Positions 14,735 through 22,036 of a stretch of 34,247 bases of DNA are shown here, piece by piece. The notes beneath the pieces were generated by a model. That model made no database searches, had not been told where the DNA came from, and saw only the letters and a program-made list of their open reading frames with translations. Location of the stretch: contig RCNO01000010.1 in assembly GCA_003731685.1 (NCBI GenBank), positions 7,100 through 41,346 on the forward strand. Direction: 5' to 3'. This DNA is from Bacteroidetes/Chlorobi group bacterium MS-B_bin-24. GTDB taxonomy: Bacteria; Bacteroidota; Ignavibacteria; Kapaibacteriales; UBA2268. Position 1 is the stretch's first letter. Every line of letters starts with the position of its first letter. Position numbers and translations under genes: made by a program.

Positions 14735-16798
14735 TCATTTTGTTGTTTGAATTTTTATCCTTGCGTCAACTGCTAAAATCTTTCCACCATTCCCAAATGC
14801 TGGATTTATGTCCATTTCCACTATTTCAGGTGCAATTTGAACAAGATTTGAAATTCGTAACAAAATGTTGCAAACCGAAACCTTATCGACTGAAGGTTTT
14901 CCACGAAATCCTTCCAGAATCGCTTTGCTTCGTATACCTTCGACCATTTCCATTGCTTCTGCAGTGGTTATAGGAGCCAAACACATTTGCACATCTTTTA
15001 GCAACTCAACAAAAATCCCCCCAAGACCGAAAACAATGATATGCCCAAAATCTTTCTCATATTTCACTCCGAAGAACAATTCCACACCGTTGGCCACCGG
15101 TTGAATTTGCACACCTTCTGCCCTTTCTATTTTCATTAATTCCGCAAATTTTGCCTCTGCTTCACTCAACGAAGCAATACCGACCTCAACTCCTCCAACT
15201 TCTGTTTTATGTACCGGTCCAACAACTTTCATCACCACAGGTAAACCGATTTCCTTGATTGCTGGAATTAACTCCTCATTCGCTTTAACCAGCTTCGTTG
15301 CCACAAAGGGAATTCCCGTACTTTCGAGTATCGCAATGGTTCCCATTGCAGGCAAAAATCCATCGCGAGATTGCTGAATTATGTTCCGTATTTTCGCAAC
15401 ATCAATATCCTCGAAGCTTTTGGTTTCGCCGGTTTCCCTCAATTCCGTTTTCAACACTTTTGCCAGAGCTTTGCCGAAAGCAACTTCGTCGTTAAAGTAA
15501 TTCCCCCCAAGCGACTTATATCTTTCAATAGCATCTTTTGCTTGGACAATCGACGGAAGAATCGCAAAAATTGGCTTCCGTGAGCTCCGTTGTTTACTGA
15601 ACAAAACTTCGTACACATTTGTTACATCGAATAATCCCGGCGTTCCAAAAATTACCGCGATTGAATCTATATTATCAAATTTGTTATCTGCATAATTCAA
15701 TATCAAATCGAGTTGTTCAGCAGTGCCCGTTGCCAAAAAATCAATCGGATTCGACACAGAAGAGCCATAATTTAAATGAGAAAGCAGTTCTTCGGCATCT
15801 TTCCCTTCTATTCGTGGGACATCAATTCCTTCGCTTTCCAATGTGTCGGTCAACATAACGCCCGGTCCACCTGCGTGGGTAACCACCGCAACTCGTTTGC
15901 CATTGGGCTTCTTCCCCAACAAAATTCCTGCAACATTGACCAAATCCAAACGGCCTTCGCAGCGAATTATTCCCGCCTTGCGGAAAAGCAAATCGACTGC
16001 TGTGTCTTCGCCCGCCATTGCACCAGTGTGGGACGAAACTGCTCTCTGCCCAGCCTTGGTTCTTCCTGCTTTAATTCCGGCGATTCTGCAACCTTTCGCT
16101 TTCAAAGATAGTGTGTGTTTCAAGAATTTTTGTGGATTGACGATTTGCTCGGCATAAATCAATTTAACATTCGACGATTTGCCCTCCTGATATGTCTCGT
16201 CCCAATATTCAAGTACTTCCTCGATACCAATTTGGGCAGAGTTGCCAACAGAAAAGATTTCGGAAAACTTGATGCCCCGAACGATTGCCTCTTCGAGTAT
16301 AAACACAGCTGTTGCCCCCGAAGCAGAAACAAAATCGCATCCCATTGGGTCATACTCGGGTATTGGACCGGCGAACACCCCCTTGTACTTTTGTGTTATC
16401 ACCCCAATACAATTCGGTCCAATTAACGTTCCGCCAGCGCTTCGAGCAATCTCGGCAATTTTTGCTTCGAGCTTTTTCCCTTCTTCACCCATCTCGCTGA
16501 ACCCAGCCGAAAGGACAATGAATCCGCGAGTCCCACGGCTGGCAAGCAATTCCATTGCCTCGGGAATCATCCCCGCCGGAATGGCAAAAATTGCAAGCTC
16601 GACTGGTGAAATATCTCCACACGAAGGGAAAGCCTTGACCCCCTGCACTGAACTTTCCTTCGGGTTGACAACAAAAAGTTCGCCATCGAAACCGCCCCGA
16701 AGAATATTTTCCAAAACCTTCCCGCCGGGCTTTCGGGTATCATTCGAGCCCCCAACAACTACAATACTTTTTGGTTCAATAATTTCCTTGACAATCAT
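14735..16798 (-). CDS. acdAB: ADP-forming acetate/acyl-CoA synthetase, alpha-beta fusion
   Basis: A 687-residue fused NDP-forming acyl-CoA synthetase, which converts acyl-CoA + ADP + Pi to acid + CoA + ATP (or the reverse). Domains in order: CoA-binding Rossmann domain from residue 6 (SIVVVGGSNDTRKPGGKVLEN region), ligase-CoA domain with the phospho-accepting histidine H257 in VSSHTGAMAGED, a third ligase domain (about 295-450), and a C-terminal ATP-grasp beta domain (about 465-687) with LPVVMKVVGPVHKTEVGGV and FGLGGIFVELL. No GNAT acetyltransferase domain is attached, which separates it from the Pat-type protein lysine acetyltransferases. Acyl preference (acetyl, aryl, branched) is not readable. 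AAGGAAG lies just upstream of ATG 16798. It is a single gene. Confidence 0.9.
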   Translation of the reverse strand: MIVKEIIEPKSIVVVGGSNDTRKPGGKVLENILRGGFDGELFVVNPKESSVQGVKAFPSCGDISPVELAIFAIPAGMIPEAMELLASRGTRGFIVLSAGFSEMGEEGKKLEAKIAEIARSAGGTLIGPNCIGVITQKYKGVFAGPIPEYDPMGCDFVSASGATAVFILEEAIVRGIKFSEIFSVGNSAQIGIEEVLEYWDETYQEGKSSNVKLIYAEQIVNPQKFLKHTLSLKAKGCRIAGIKAGRTKAGQRAVSSHTGAMAGEDTAVDLLFRKAGIIRCEGRLDLVNVAGILLGKKPNGKRVAVVTHAGGPGVMLTDTLESEGIDVPRIEGKDAEELLSHLNYGSSVSNPIDFLATGTAEQLDLILNYADNKFDNIDSIAVIFGTPGLFDVTNVYEVLFSKQRSSRKPIFAILPSIVQAKDAIERYKSLGGNYFNDEVAFGKALAKVLKTELRETGETKSFEDIDVAKIRNIIQQSRDGFLPAMGTIAILESTGIPFVATKLVKANEELIPAIKEIGLPVVMKVVGPVHKTEVGGVEVGIASLSEAEAKFAELMKIERAEGVQIQPVANGVELFFGVKYEKDFGHIIVFGLGGIFVELLKDVQMCLAPITTAEAMEMVEGIRSKAILEGFRGKPSVDKVSVCNILLRISNLVQIAPEIVEMDINPAFGNGGKILAVDARIKIQTTK

Positions 16799-16824
16799 TT
16801 CACTTCCTTTGCTAATTAAAAAAG

Positions 16825-16860
16825 CAAAATTAAACTTTAATAATTTTCAGTTAACCCAAA
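16825..16860 (-). promoter_or_regulatory. Putative promoter (TTTG - 24 nt - TAATTTTG) for the acyl-CoA synthetase gene
   Basis: Minus-strand TTTG (16860-16857) and TAATTTTG (16832-16825), the latter ending 26 nt before ATG 16798. The 24-nt spacer is slightly longer than usual for this promoter class, so the -33 assignment is uncertain. Confidence 0.4.
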
Positions 16861-16967
16861 TTTAATCTTTCAAAAAAGAATATATTCATAGAATTTAGAG
16901 ATGCCAAGAACTTAAAATAAGAATACGGAAAGAATTTGAAGATATTTACACTATATTAATGTTTTAT

Positions 16968-17000
16968 TTTGAAAACTTTAACACAGTGCCAATAATTTTG
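16968..17000 (+). promoter_or_regulatory. Putative promoter (TTTG - 21 nt - TAATTTTG) for the phytase-like gene
   Basis: TTTG at 16968-16971 and TAATTTTG at 16993-17000 with a 21-nt spacer fit the Bacteroidota promoter. A second match, TATTTTTG, follows immediately at 17001-17008, 20 nt before the ATG at 17029. Either could be the true -7 box. Confidence 0.5.
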
Positions 17001-17028
17001 TATTTTTGTTCAACAATATGGGGTTTTT

Positions 17029-18303
17029 ATGAAACTATTTAAAAGTATATTAGCTTTTTCTTTGTTTCTTATCACTTTCGTTTCCTGCTCTAAAGATGAT
17101 AATGTAACAAATCCTCTGGAAAATTTGCCTGAAAAATCAGTTATCAACAAGCAGGATGTATTATTGACTACACCAAACGGTGTTAAAATAATTAATGGAG
17201 GTTTTGGTTCAGCATTAGCTTTCGATGGGAAATATTTCTATGCTTTAACCGACAGAGGACCGAATTTCGATGGAGCCAATTCGAACGATAAAATCTTCCC
17301 AAAGCCCGATTTTACACCTCAAATAGGAAAGTTTTCTTTAAACAACGGAGTATTAAAATTAGAAAGAATTATCCTTCTTAAAGACGAAACGGGAAAAAAT
17401 CTTACCGGGCTACCTAATCCTTTAAATTTTGGTGGTACTGGGGAGAATGCTTTGGATCTCAATGGTAATAAACTCAATCACGACCCAAAGGGAATTGACC
17501 CTGAGGGACTCGTTGTTTTAGAGGATGGTAGTTTCTGGGTTTCTGATGAGTATGGTCCACACTTAATTCATTTCGATGCCAATGGAAGAGTACTCGAATG
17601 GTTAAATCCATTCGGCAATGGCGTTGGTAGTAAAAAACTTCCTGAGGTTTACAAGTTCCGCAGACCAAATCGTGGAATGGAGGGATTAACAATAACGCCC
17701 GATAAAAAATATTTGGTTGGAATAATGCAGTCACCTCTTTTAAATCCAAATAAAGATGTTCAAAAAACATCCAAAGCCTGCAGAATACTCTTCTACGAAA
17801 TCGCAACCGCAAAATTCAAGGAATACATCTATCTGCTCGAAAGCACTGGAACAGCAGTCTCCGAAATTGCAGCAATTACCAATACCACCTTTTTAGTGCT
17901 TGAAAGAGATGGTAAAACCCCAGGCAAAGACCAGGGTATAATAAAAAAATTGTATAAAATCGACATTTCCAACGCTACCAATGTTCACGATGTCAACGCT
18001 AACGGTTTGATGATAAACGGGAAAACAATTGAACAACTAAGTAATGATGAGATAATTGCTTCTGGTATCAAACCTGTTTCGAAAGAAGAATTTTTCGACA
18101 TTTTGTCAATTCCAAATTATCCCCATGACAAGCCCGAGGGCATAGTGATTATTGATAAAAATAAAATTGCAATTGTCAACGACGATGATTTTGGAATTGA
18201 TTCCGATAATGGAAATGTAATTGAGAAAATTATGCCTCTCTTGGGCAATAAGCGAGATGAAAATATCATTTATTTTGTAAAACTTGCCAAAAGTTTATAC
18301 TAA
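17029..18303 (+). CDS. Esterase-like phytase-domain lipoprotein
   Basis: A 424-residue exported lipoprotein. The N-terminus is a lipoprotein signal with lipobox FVSC (C20), followed by SKDDN, which resembles the K-D-D surface-export signal described for Bacteroidota lipoproteins. The body matches the 'esterase-like activity of phytase' family: FDGKYFYALTDRGPNFDG, GIDPEGLVVLEDGSFWVSDEYGPHLIHFD, RGMEGLTITPDKKYLVG, FLVLERDG and KPEGIVIIDKNKIAIVNDDDFG are its recurring propeller-strand motifs with acidic, probably metal-binding loops. Substrate is not known; phytase or phosphodiester activity is only suggested by the family name. The gene looks somewhat more A+T-rich than its neighbours, has its own promoter pattern and a strong hairpin terminator, and stands alone, so it could be a later acquisition. 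Confidence 0.85.
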   Translation: MKLFKSILAFSLFLITFVSCSKDDNVTNPLENLPEKSVINKQDVLLTTPNGVKIINGGFGSALAFDGKYFYALTDRGPNFDGANSNDKIFPKPDFTPQIGKFSLNNGVLKLERIILLKDETGKNLTGLPNPLNFGGTGENALDLNGNKLNHDPKGIDPEGLVVLEDGSFWVSDEYGPHLIHFDANGRVLEWLNPFGNGVGSKKLPEVYKFRRPNRGMEGLTITPDKKYLVGIMQSPLLNPNKDVQKTSKACRILFYEIATAKFKEYIYLLESTGTAVSEIAAITNTTFLVLERDGKTPGKDQGIIKKLYKIDISNATNVHDVNANGLMINGKTIEQLSNDEIIASGIKPVSKEEFFDILSIPNYPHDKPEGIVIIDKNKIAIVNDDDFGIDSDNGNVIEKIMPLLGNKRDENIIYFVKLAKSLY

Positions 18304-18322
18304 ACTCGGATAATTATATTTG

Positions 18323-18384
18323 GGGTCAGTTCGATATTCTAATCAAAATTTTGTTAACATTTACTATCGAACTGACCCTTTTTT
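18323..18384 (+). terminator. Large hairpin with T-tract, likely rho-independent terminator
   Basis: GGGTCAGTTCGATA (18323-18336) pairs perfectly with TATCGAACTGACCC (18365-18378), a 14-bp stem around a 28-nt loop, and is followed at once by TTTTTT (18379-18384). It begins 19 nt after the phytase-like stop codon. The loop contains a second small palindrome CAAAATTTTG (18344-18353). The long loop is unusual for a simple terminator and the GGGGTCAG start is reminiscent of REP-type hairpins. Confidence 0.75.
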
Positions 18385-18478
18385 ATTAATGGCTGCAAAA
18401 TAATTTTCAATTCTTTACAAAAAATGTAATTTGTTCTATAAGCAAAACCCCAAAAACCTCCCTTACACTAATAATTCA

Positions 18479-18486
18479 TATTTTTG
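18479..18486 (+). promoter_or_regulatory. Putative -7 box (TATTTTTG) for murD
   Basis: TATTTTTG ends 22 nt before the GTG start of murD at 18509 and lies downstream of the phytase terminator, as expected for an independent transcription unit. No convincing -33 box. Confidence 0.4.
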
Positions 18487-18508
18487 TATTTGGTAAATTT
18501 TTAAGATT

Positions 18509-19852
18509 GTGGAAAGCGTTTATATCATTGGGGCGGGGAAAAGTGGCTTTTCGGCAGGGTTGCTTGCCCGAAGGAAGGGCTTCGAGCGGGTCTTTGTTAG
18601 CGAAAGCAGCCAACCCGAAAACTCTGCTGAACTAATCGAACTTTTTGAGTCCAATGGAATCGAATATGAGTTTGGCAAGCATAGTTTCGACCTGCTTGAG
18701 GAATTCGACTTGGTTGTTACTTCCCCGGGAGTACCACCAAATGCATCAATCATTACCGAAGCTGCAAAAAGGGGAAGGAAAATCATTGGGGAAATCGAAT
18801 TTGCAAGCCAATTCCTCGAAAATCCAATTATTGCTATAACGGGAACAAATGGCAAAACTACAACAACTGCTTTGGTAGATTTTATTTTCAAAACCGCTGG
18901 GCGAAAATCCGTCTCTGCTGGAAATATCGGCACTCCGCTTAGCGATTTTGTCGATAGAATCGACAAGGAAACCGTTGTTGTATTGGAAGTTAGCAGTTAC
19001 CAACTCGACAGAACAGAGAAATTCAAACCAAAAGTTGCTGTGATATTAAACATAACACCTGACCACATAAAATATCATGGGGATTACGAAAGCTATCGCG
19101 ATGCCAAGTTCAAAATTTTTGCAAATCAGGATGAAAAAGATTTACTAATTTTGAATTTTGATGATAAAGAAACTTATTTAGCGAAATCGCTGGCAAGGGG
19201 GGAAGTTGCCTTTTTTGGGTTCACAGAAGTTGAACACGGGGTTTATGTAAAAGGCAATGAAATTTGCTTGCGATTTCCGGATTCAAAAAACGAGGAAGTT
19301 CTTATGGATATTGGGGAAATTAAAATACCGGGAGTTCATAATCTTTACAATTCCCTTGCCGGGATAATTGCTGCTCGCTTTTTCGAGATTAAAAACGAGC
19401 ATATTAGACAAGCCTTGAGAGAATTCTCGGGCGTCGAACATCGACTGGAATTGGTCCACACACTCGACGGTGTTGATTACGTAAACGATTCCAAAGCAAC
19501 AAATGTCGACGCAGCGTATTATGCTCTCCGGAGCTACAATCGACCTATCGTTTGGATTGCCGGCGGTCGAAGCGACAACAACGATTACGAATTCCTTTAC
19601 GACATCGTCGAGAAAAATGTTAAGGCAATTGTGGCTATTGGCGAAGCTCGTGGAGAGATTTTTACGAACTTTTGCACAATCAAAAGGTGTTATCTCGAAG
19701 ATACCCTCGAGGATGCTGTTCGGCGGGCAAGGGAAATAGCCACTCCGGGCGATGTCGTGCTTTTTTCGCCTGCTTGCAAATCTTTCGATATGTTCAAAAA
19801 CTTCGAACATCGTGGAAAAGTTTTTAAAGAAATAGTCAATCGGTTAAGATGA
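18509..19852 (+). CDS. murD: UDP-N-acetylmuramoyl-L-alanine--D-glutamate ligase
   Basis: Adds D-glutamate to UDP-MurNAc-L-Ala in cytoplasmic peptidoglycan precursor synthesis. The 447-residue product has the three Mur-ligase domains: an N-terminal Rossmann-like domain (VYIIGAGKSGFSAG, 4-16), a central ATPase domain with P-loop TGTNGKTTT (111-119), E160-VSSYQL and NITPDH (181-186) plus the carbamylated-lysine candidate K200 in DAKFKIF, and a C-terminal domain with HRLE and NDSKATN. The SPGVPP motif (72-77) of MurD is present. The start is GTG 18509; no Shine-Dalgarno is evident. Its stop overlaps the next ATG by 4 bases. The gene is outside any mur/dcw cluster in this window. Confidence 0.96.
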   Translation: MESVYIIGAGKSGFSAGLLARRKGFERVFVSESSQPENSAELIELFESNGIEYEFGKHSFDLLEEFDLVVTSPGVPPNASIITEAAKRGRKIIGEIEFASQFLENPIIAITGTNGKTTTTALVDFIFKTAGRKSVSAGNIGTPLSDFVDRIDKETVVVLEVSSYQLDRTEKFKPKVAVILNITPDHIKYHGDYESYRDAKFKIFANQDEKDLLILNFDDKETYLAKSLARGEVAFFGFTEVEHGVYVKGNEICLRFPDSKNEEVLMDIGEIKIPGVHNLYNSLAGIIAARFFEIKNEHIRQALREFSGVEHRLELVHTLDGVDYVNDSKATNVDAAYYALRSYNRPIVWIAGGRSDNNDYEFLYDIVEKNVKAIVAIGEARGEIFTNFCTIKRCYLEDTLEDAVRRAREIATPGDVVLFSPACKSFDMFKNFEHRGKVFKEIVNRLR

Positions 19853-20610
19853 TTCGATTAGCCTTTCCGGATAACCCCGTTTACAAGCCATTGTTCGAAG
19901 GCAGCGAAAAATACTGCCTTGGCAATGAAGTTCGCTGCTATCGGCTTTCCGAAACTCAATGTTCTGATTATATGCTGCGGAATCTTGTCGACGCTGCATT
20001 TCTTTCCCCGCTCGGCTATGGCAAAGGCGTAAAAGTTGCCGATTATCGAATTATCCCCGGACCAATGATGGTTTCGGAAAATTACACTGGTCTGGCAACA
20101 ATTTACTTTAAACAAGGTCTTGAAAATGTGAATACGATTTATTCGCCAACGCCCGATGATTTTATGATGTTGCTTGGGCAACTTGTTTTAAACGAAAAGT
20201 TCGGTATCGATGCAAAGATTAAGAAAATGACGGGAAGCAAAAGCGACATTCTTCTGAATTACGATTCAGCAATCATCTGGGGCAAAGCCGAAAGCGGCGA
20301 TATTTCGCTCGATGTAAGCGAAGAGTGGTTCGACCTTGTCGAAGAACCTCTTCCGCTTGGTTTCTGGGTTTGCAGAGCCGAAAGTTATCCCCCCAAAATC
20401 CAAGAAATTGTCTCCTCTTTTGCTTCCGCTCAATTAGCTAAGACCGAAGAGATATTGGATTCAAGTTCAAAATATTCCGAGCGAAAAGGCAAAATCTATT
20501 GGCATTGGGAACCGGAACTCGAAGGGGCGTTCGAATCTGTCCTGCTATTTCTCTACCTTCATCAAATGCTTTCCGAACTCCCCGCTGTGAAAATCCTTGC
20601 AAGAGATTAG
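19849..20610 (+). CDS. MqnA/MqnD-family protein (menaquinone biosynthesis fold)
   Basis: A 253-residue protein resembling the MqnA/MqnD family of the futalosine menaquinone pathway, which has a periplasmic-binding-protein-like two-lobed fold. Supporting stretches are LVDAAFLSPLGYGKG...YRIIPG (the family's SPxxYG...LPG region), the NEKFG lobe-crossing segment, a conserved-style DSAIIWG, and EWFDLVEEPLPLGFWVCR, matching the W-x-x-L...LPFxFWV region. MqnA dehydrates chorismate to 3-enolpyruvylbenzoate; MqnD makes 1,4-dihydroxy-6-naphthoate. The canonical serine-rich TS motif of these enzymes is replaced (SPTPDDF), so function could have diverged. Its ATG overlaps murD by ATGA, indicating coupling. 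Family placement is moderate, exact enzyme uncertain. Confidence 0.6.
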   Translation: MIRLAFPDNPVYKPLFEGSEKYCLGNEVRCYRLSETQCSDYMLRNLVDAAFLSPLGYGKGVKVADYRIIPGPMMVSENYTGLATIYFKQGLENVNTIYSPTPDDFMMLLGQLVLNEKFGIDAKIKKMTGSKSDILLNYDSAIIWGKAESGDISLDVSEEWFDLVEEPLPLGFWVCRAESYPPKIQEIVSSFASAQLAKTEEILDSSSKYSERKGKIYWHWEPELEGAFESVLLFLYLHQMLSELPAVKILARD

Positions 20611-20644
20611 AATCTGTTCTTGAACGATAAAGTCCGATAATATT

Positions 20645-22036
20645 TCAAAAATTTTTACTGATTTGTTTCAGCCAATCATCGATTTCGGGGATGCCGCCTT
20701 GGAAAATCAAGTAGGCATCGATAGGCTCGCGTTCGGTGATTTCCCCTGCAATAGGAGTTAGCATTATTTCCTTGATTTCTTCGGGCTTATTGGTTCTGCC
20801 CAACACCCAGCAAAGCTTCATATATGCTACTTCGGGAAGCATATTTGCTCCGGGGACAACCCCAAGCTCCATAATGTTTCGTCCAGTTTCGTAAACATAC
20901 ATTTGGACATAACCCCAAAGAGTTTGAACAGTCATAAATACAACGACTCCGCTATCTGTTGCCCGTCTCAATGCGGGATAAATCTGGCGATTCACGTGCC
21001 CTAATCCAGTTCCAGCAATCACAATTCCCCGATATCCATTATCCACGAGAGCATCAATAATATCGGGCTTCATATTCGGGTAGTAATAAATCAAAGCGAC
21101 TTTTTCTTCGAAAGCAAGTTGGAAGTTGAATTGCCTGTCCTTCCTTCGTTTATTGTAATCTTTTCGCAATGTTCGAATTTCATCGGCTTTGACGATTGCC
21201 AAAGGTATATCTCCAATGGTTCTGAATGTCGAACGATGCGATGAATGCATCTTCCGGACGCGTGTCCCTCGATGTAGAAGCCCGTAGTTGTCAGATGTTG
21301 GACCAAGGGCGCAAACCGAAACTTCCGCTATGTCGCTCTCGGCAGCAACTTTCACACTATTAATCAAATTCAATGGAGCGTCCGATGCAGGCCTGTCGCT
21401 CGAACGCTGCGATCCAACGAGCACAATAGGTATCGGAGGATTTTGGATAATGAACGACAACAACGCCGAAGTATAGTGCATAGTATCTGTTCCGTGGCCA
21501 ATTACAATCCCTTCATAACCCGCTTCGATATCGTTGGCAACAGCACTGGCAATTCCCATCCATTCTTCGGGTCCAATATCTTCGCTCAACACGCTGTATA
21601 ATTTTTGGGTTGTTAAGTTGCAGTAGTCAAAAAGTTTTGGCACAAAAGCATAAAGTTCTTCGGGTTCGAATGCTGGCACCACAGCCCCCGTCCGATAATT
21701 CATTCGGGAAGCAATAGTCCCACCAGTGCTAATCAATTTAACATTGGGTTTATCGGGGTCGAAAGGAACTTCTTGCTTTTGCAGAACCTGATGGTGTTCT
21801 ACTCTTTCTATGAACTCGATGGAGGTGATTTTCTCGACCGAAATCCCAATATTATAGCCAGAACGGAGCTTAACCACAATATGGCTATCGTCGGCAATTT
21901 CGCTTCGGGGGAGGATAATCCCAACGATTTCGTTGCCGTTTGCCTTGATTTTAACTTCGCTCCAAACCGAAACCCCAAACGATTTAAGAAGCGATAACGC
22001 TTTCCCTTTGTATCCTTTATATCCAGTTGCTTCCAT
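20645..22036 (-). CDS. gatD: Glutamyl-tRNA(Gln) amidotransferase subunit D (archaeal type)
   Basis: The glutaminase subunit of the GatDE amidotransferase, which makes Gln-tRNA(Gln) from Glu-tRNA(Gln). With ATG 22036 the product is 463 residues. An upstream in-frame TTG at 22063 would add 9 residues, so the ATG is preferred. The N-terminal ~85 residues form the GatD-specific beta domain (VWSEVKIKANGNEIVG..., VKLRSGYNIGI), absent from ordinary asparaginases. The asparaginase-like domain follows, with catalytic T106 (STGGTIAS), T183-D184 (GHGTDTMHYT) and K262 in HRGTRVRKMHSSHRSTF, the archaeal GatD signature. It overlaps the end of gatE by 20 bases on the same strand. GatDE is classically regarded as an archaeal hallmark; here it sits among bacterial genes. 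Confidence 0.93.
   Translation of the reverse strand: MEATGYKGYKGKALSLLKSFGVSVWSEVKIKANGNEIVGIILPRSEIADDSHIVVKLRSGYNIGISVEKITSIEFIERVEHHQVLQKQEVPFDPDKPNVKLISTGGTIASRMNYRTGAVVPAFEPEELYAFVPKLFDYCNLTTQKLYSVLSEDIGPEEWMGIASAVANDIEAGYEGIVIGHGTDTMHYTSALLSFIIQNPPIPIVLVGSQRSSDRPASDAPLNLINSVKVAAESDIAEVSVCALGPTSDNYGLLHRGTRVRKMHSSHRSTFRTIGDIPLAIVKADEIRTLRKDYNKRRKDRQFNFQLAFEEKVALIYYYPNMKPDIIDALVDNGYRGIVIAGTGLGHVNRQIYPALRRATDSGVVVFMTVQTLWGYVQMYVYETGRNIMELGVVPGANMLPEVAYMKLCWVLGRTNKPEEIKEIMLTPIAGEITEREPIDAYLIFQGGIPEIDDWLKQISKNF

Noticed and set aside
20645-22036. GatD as a plain type I/II L-asparaginase
   Set aside because: The extra N-terminal beta domain, the HRGTRVRKMH signature and the overlapping gatE gene identify it as GatD.
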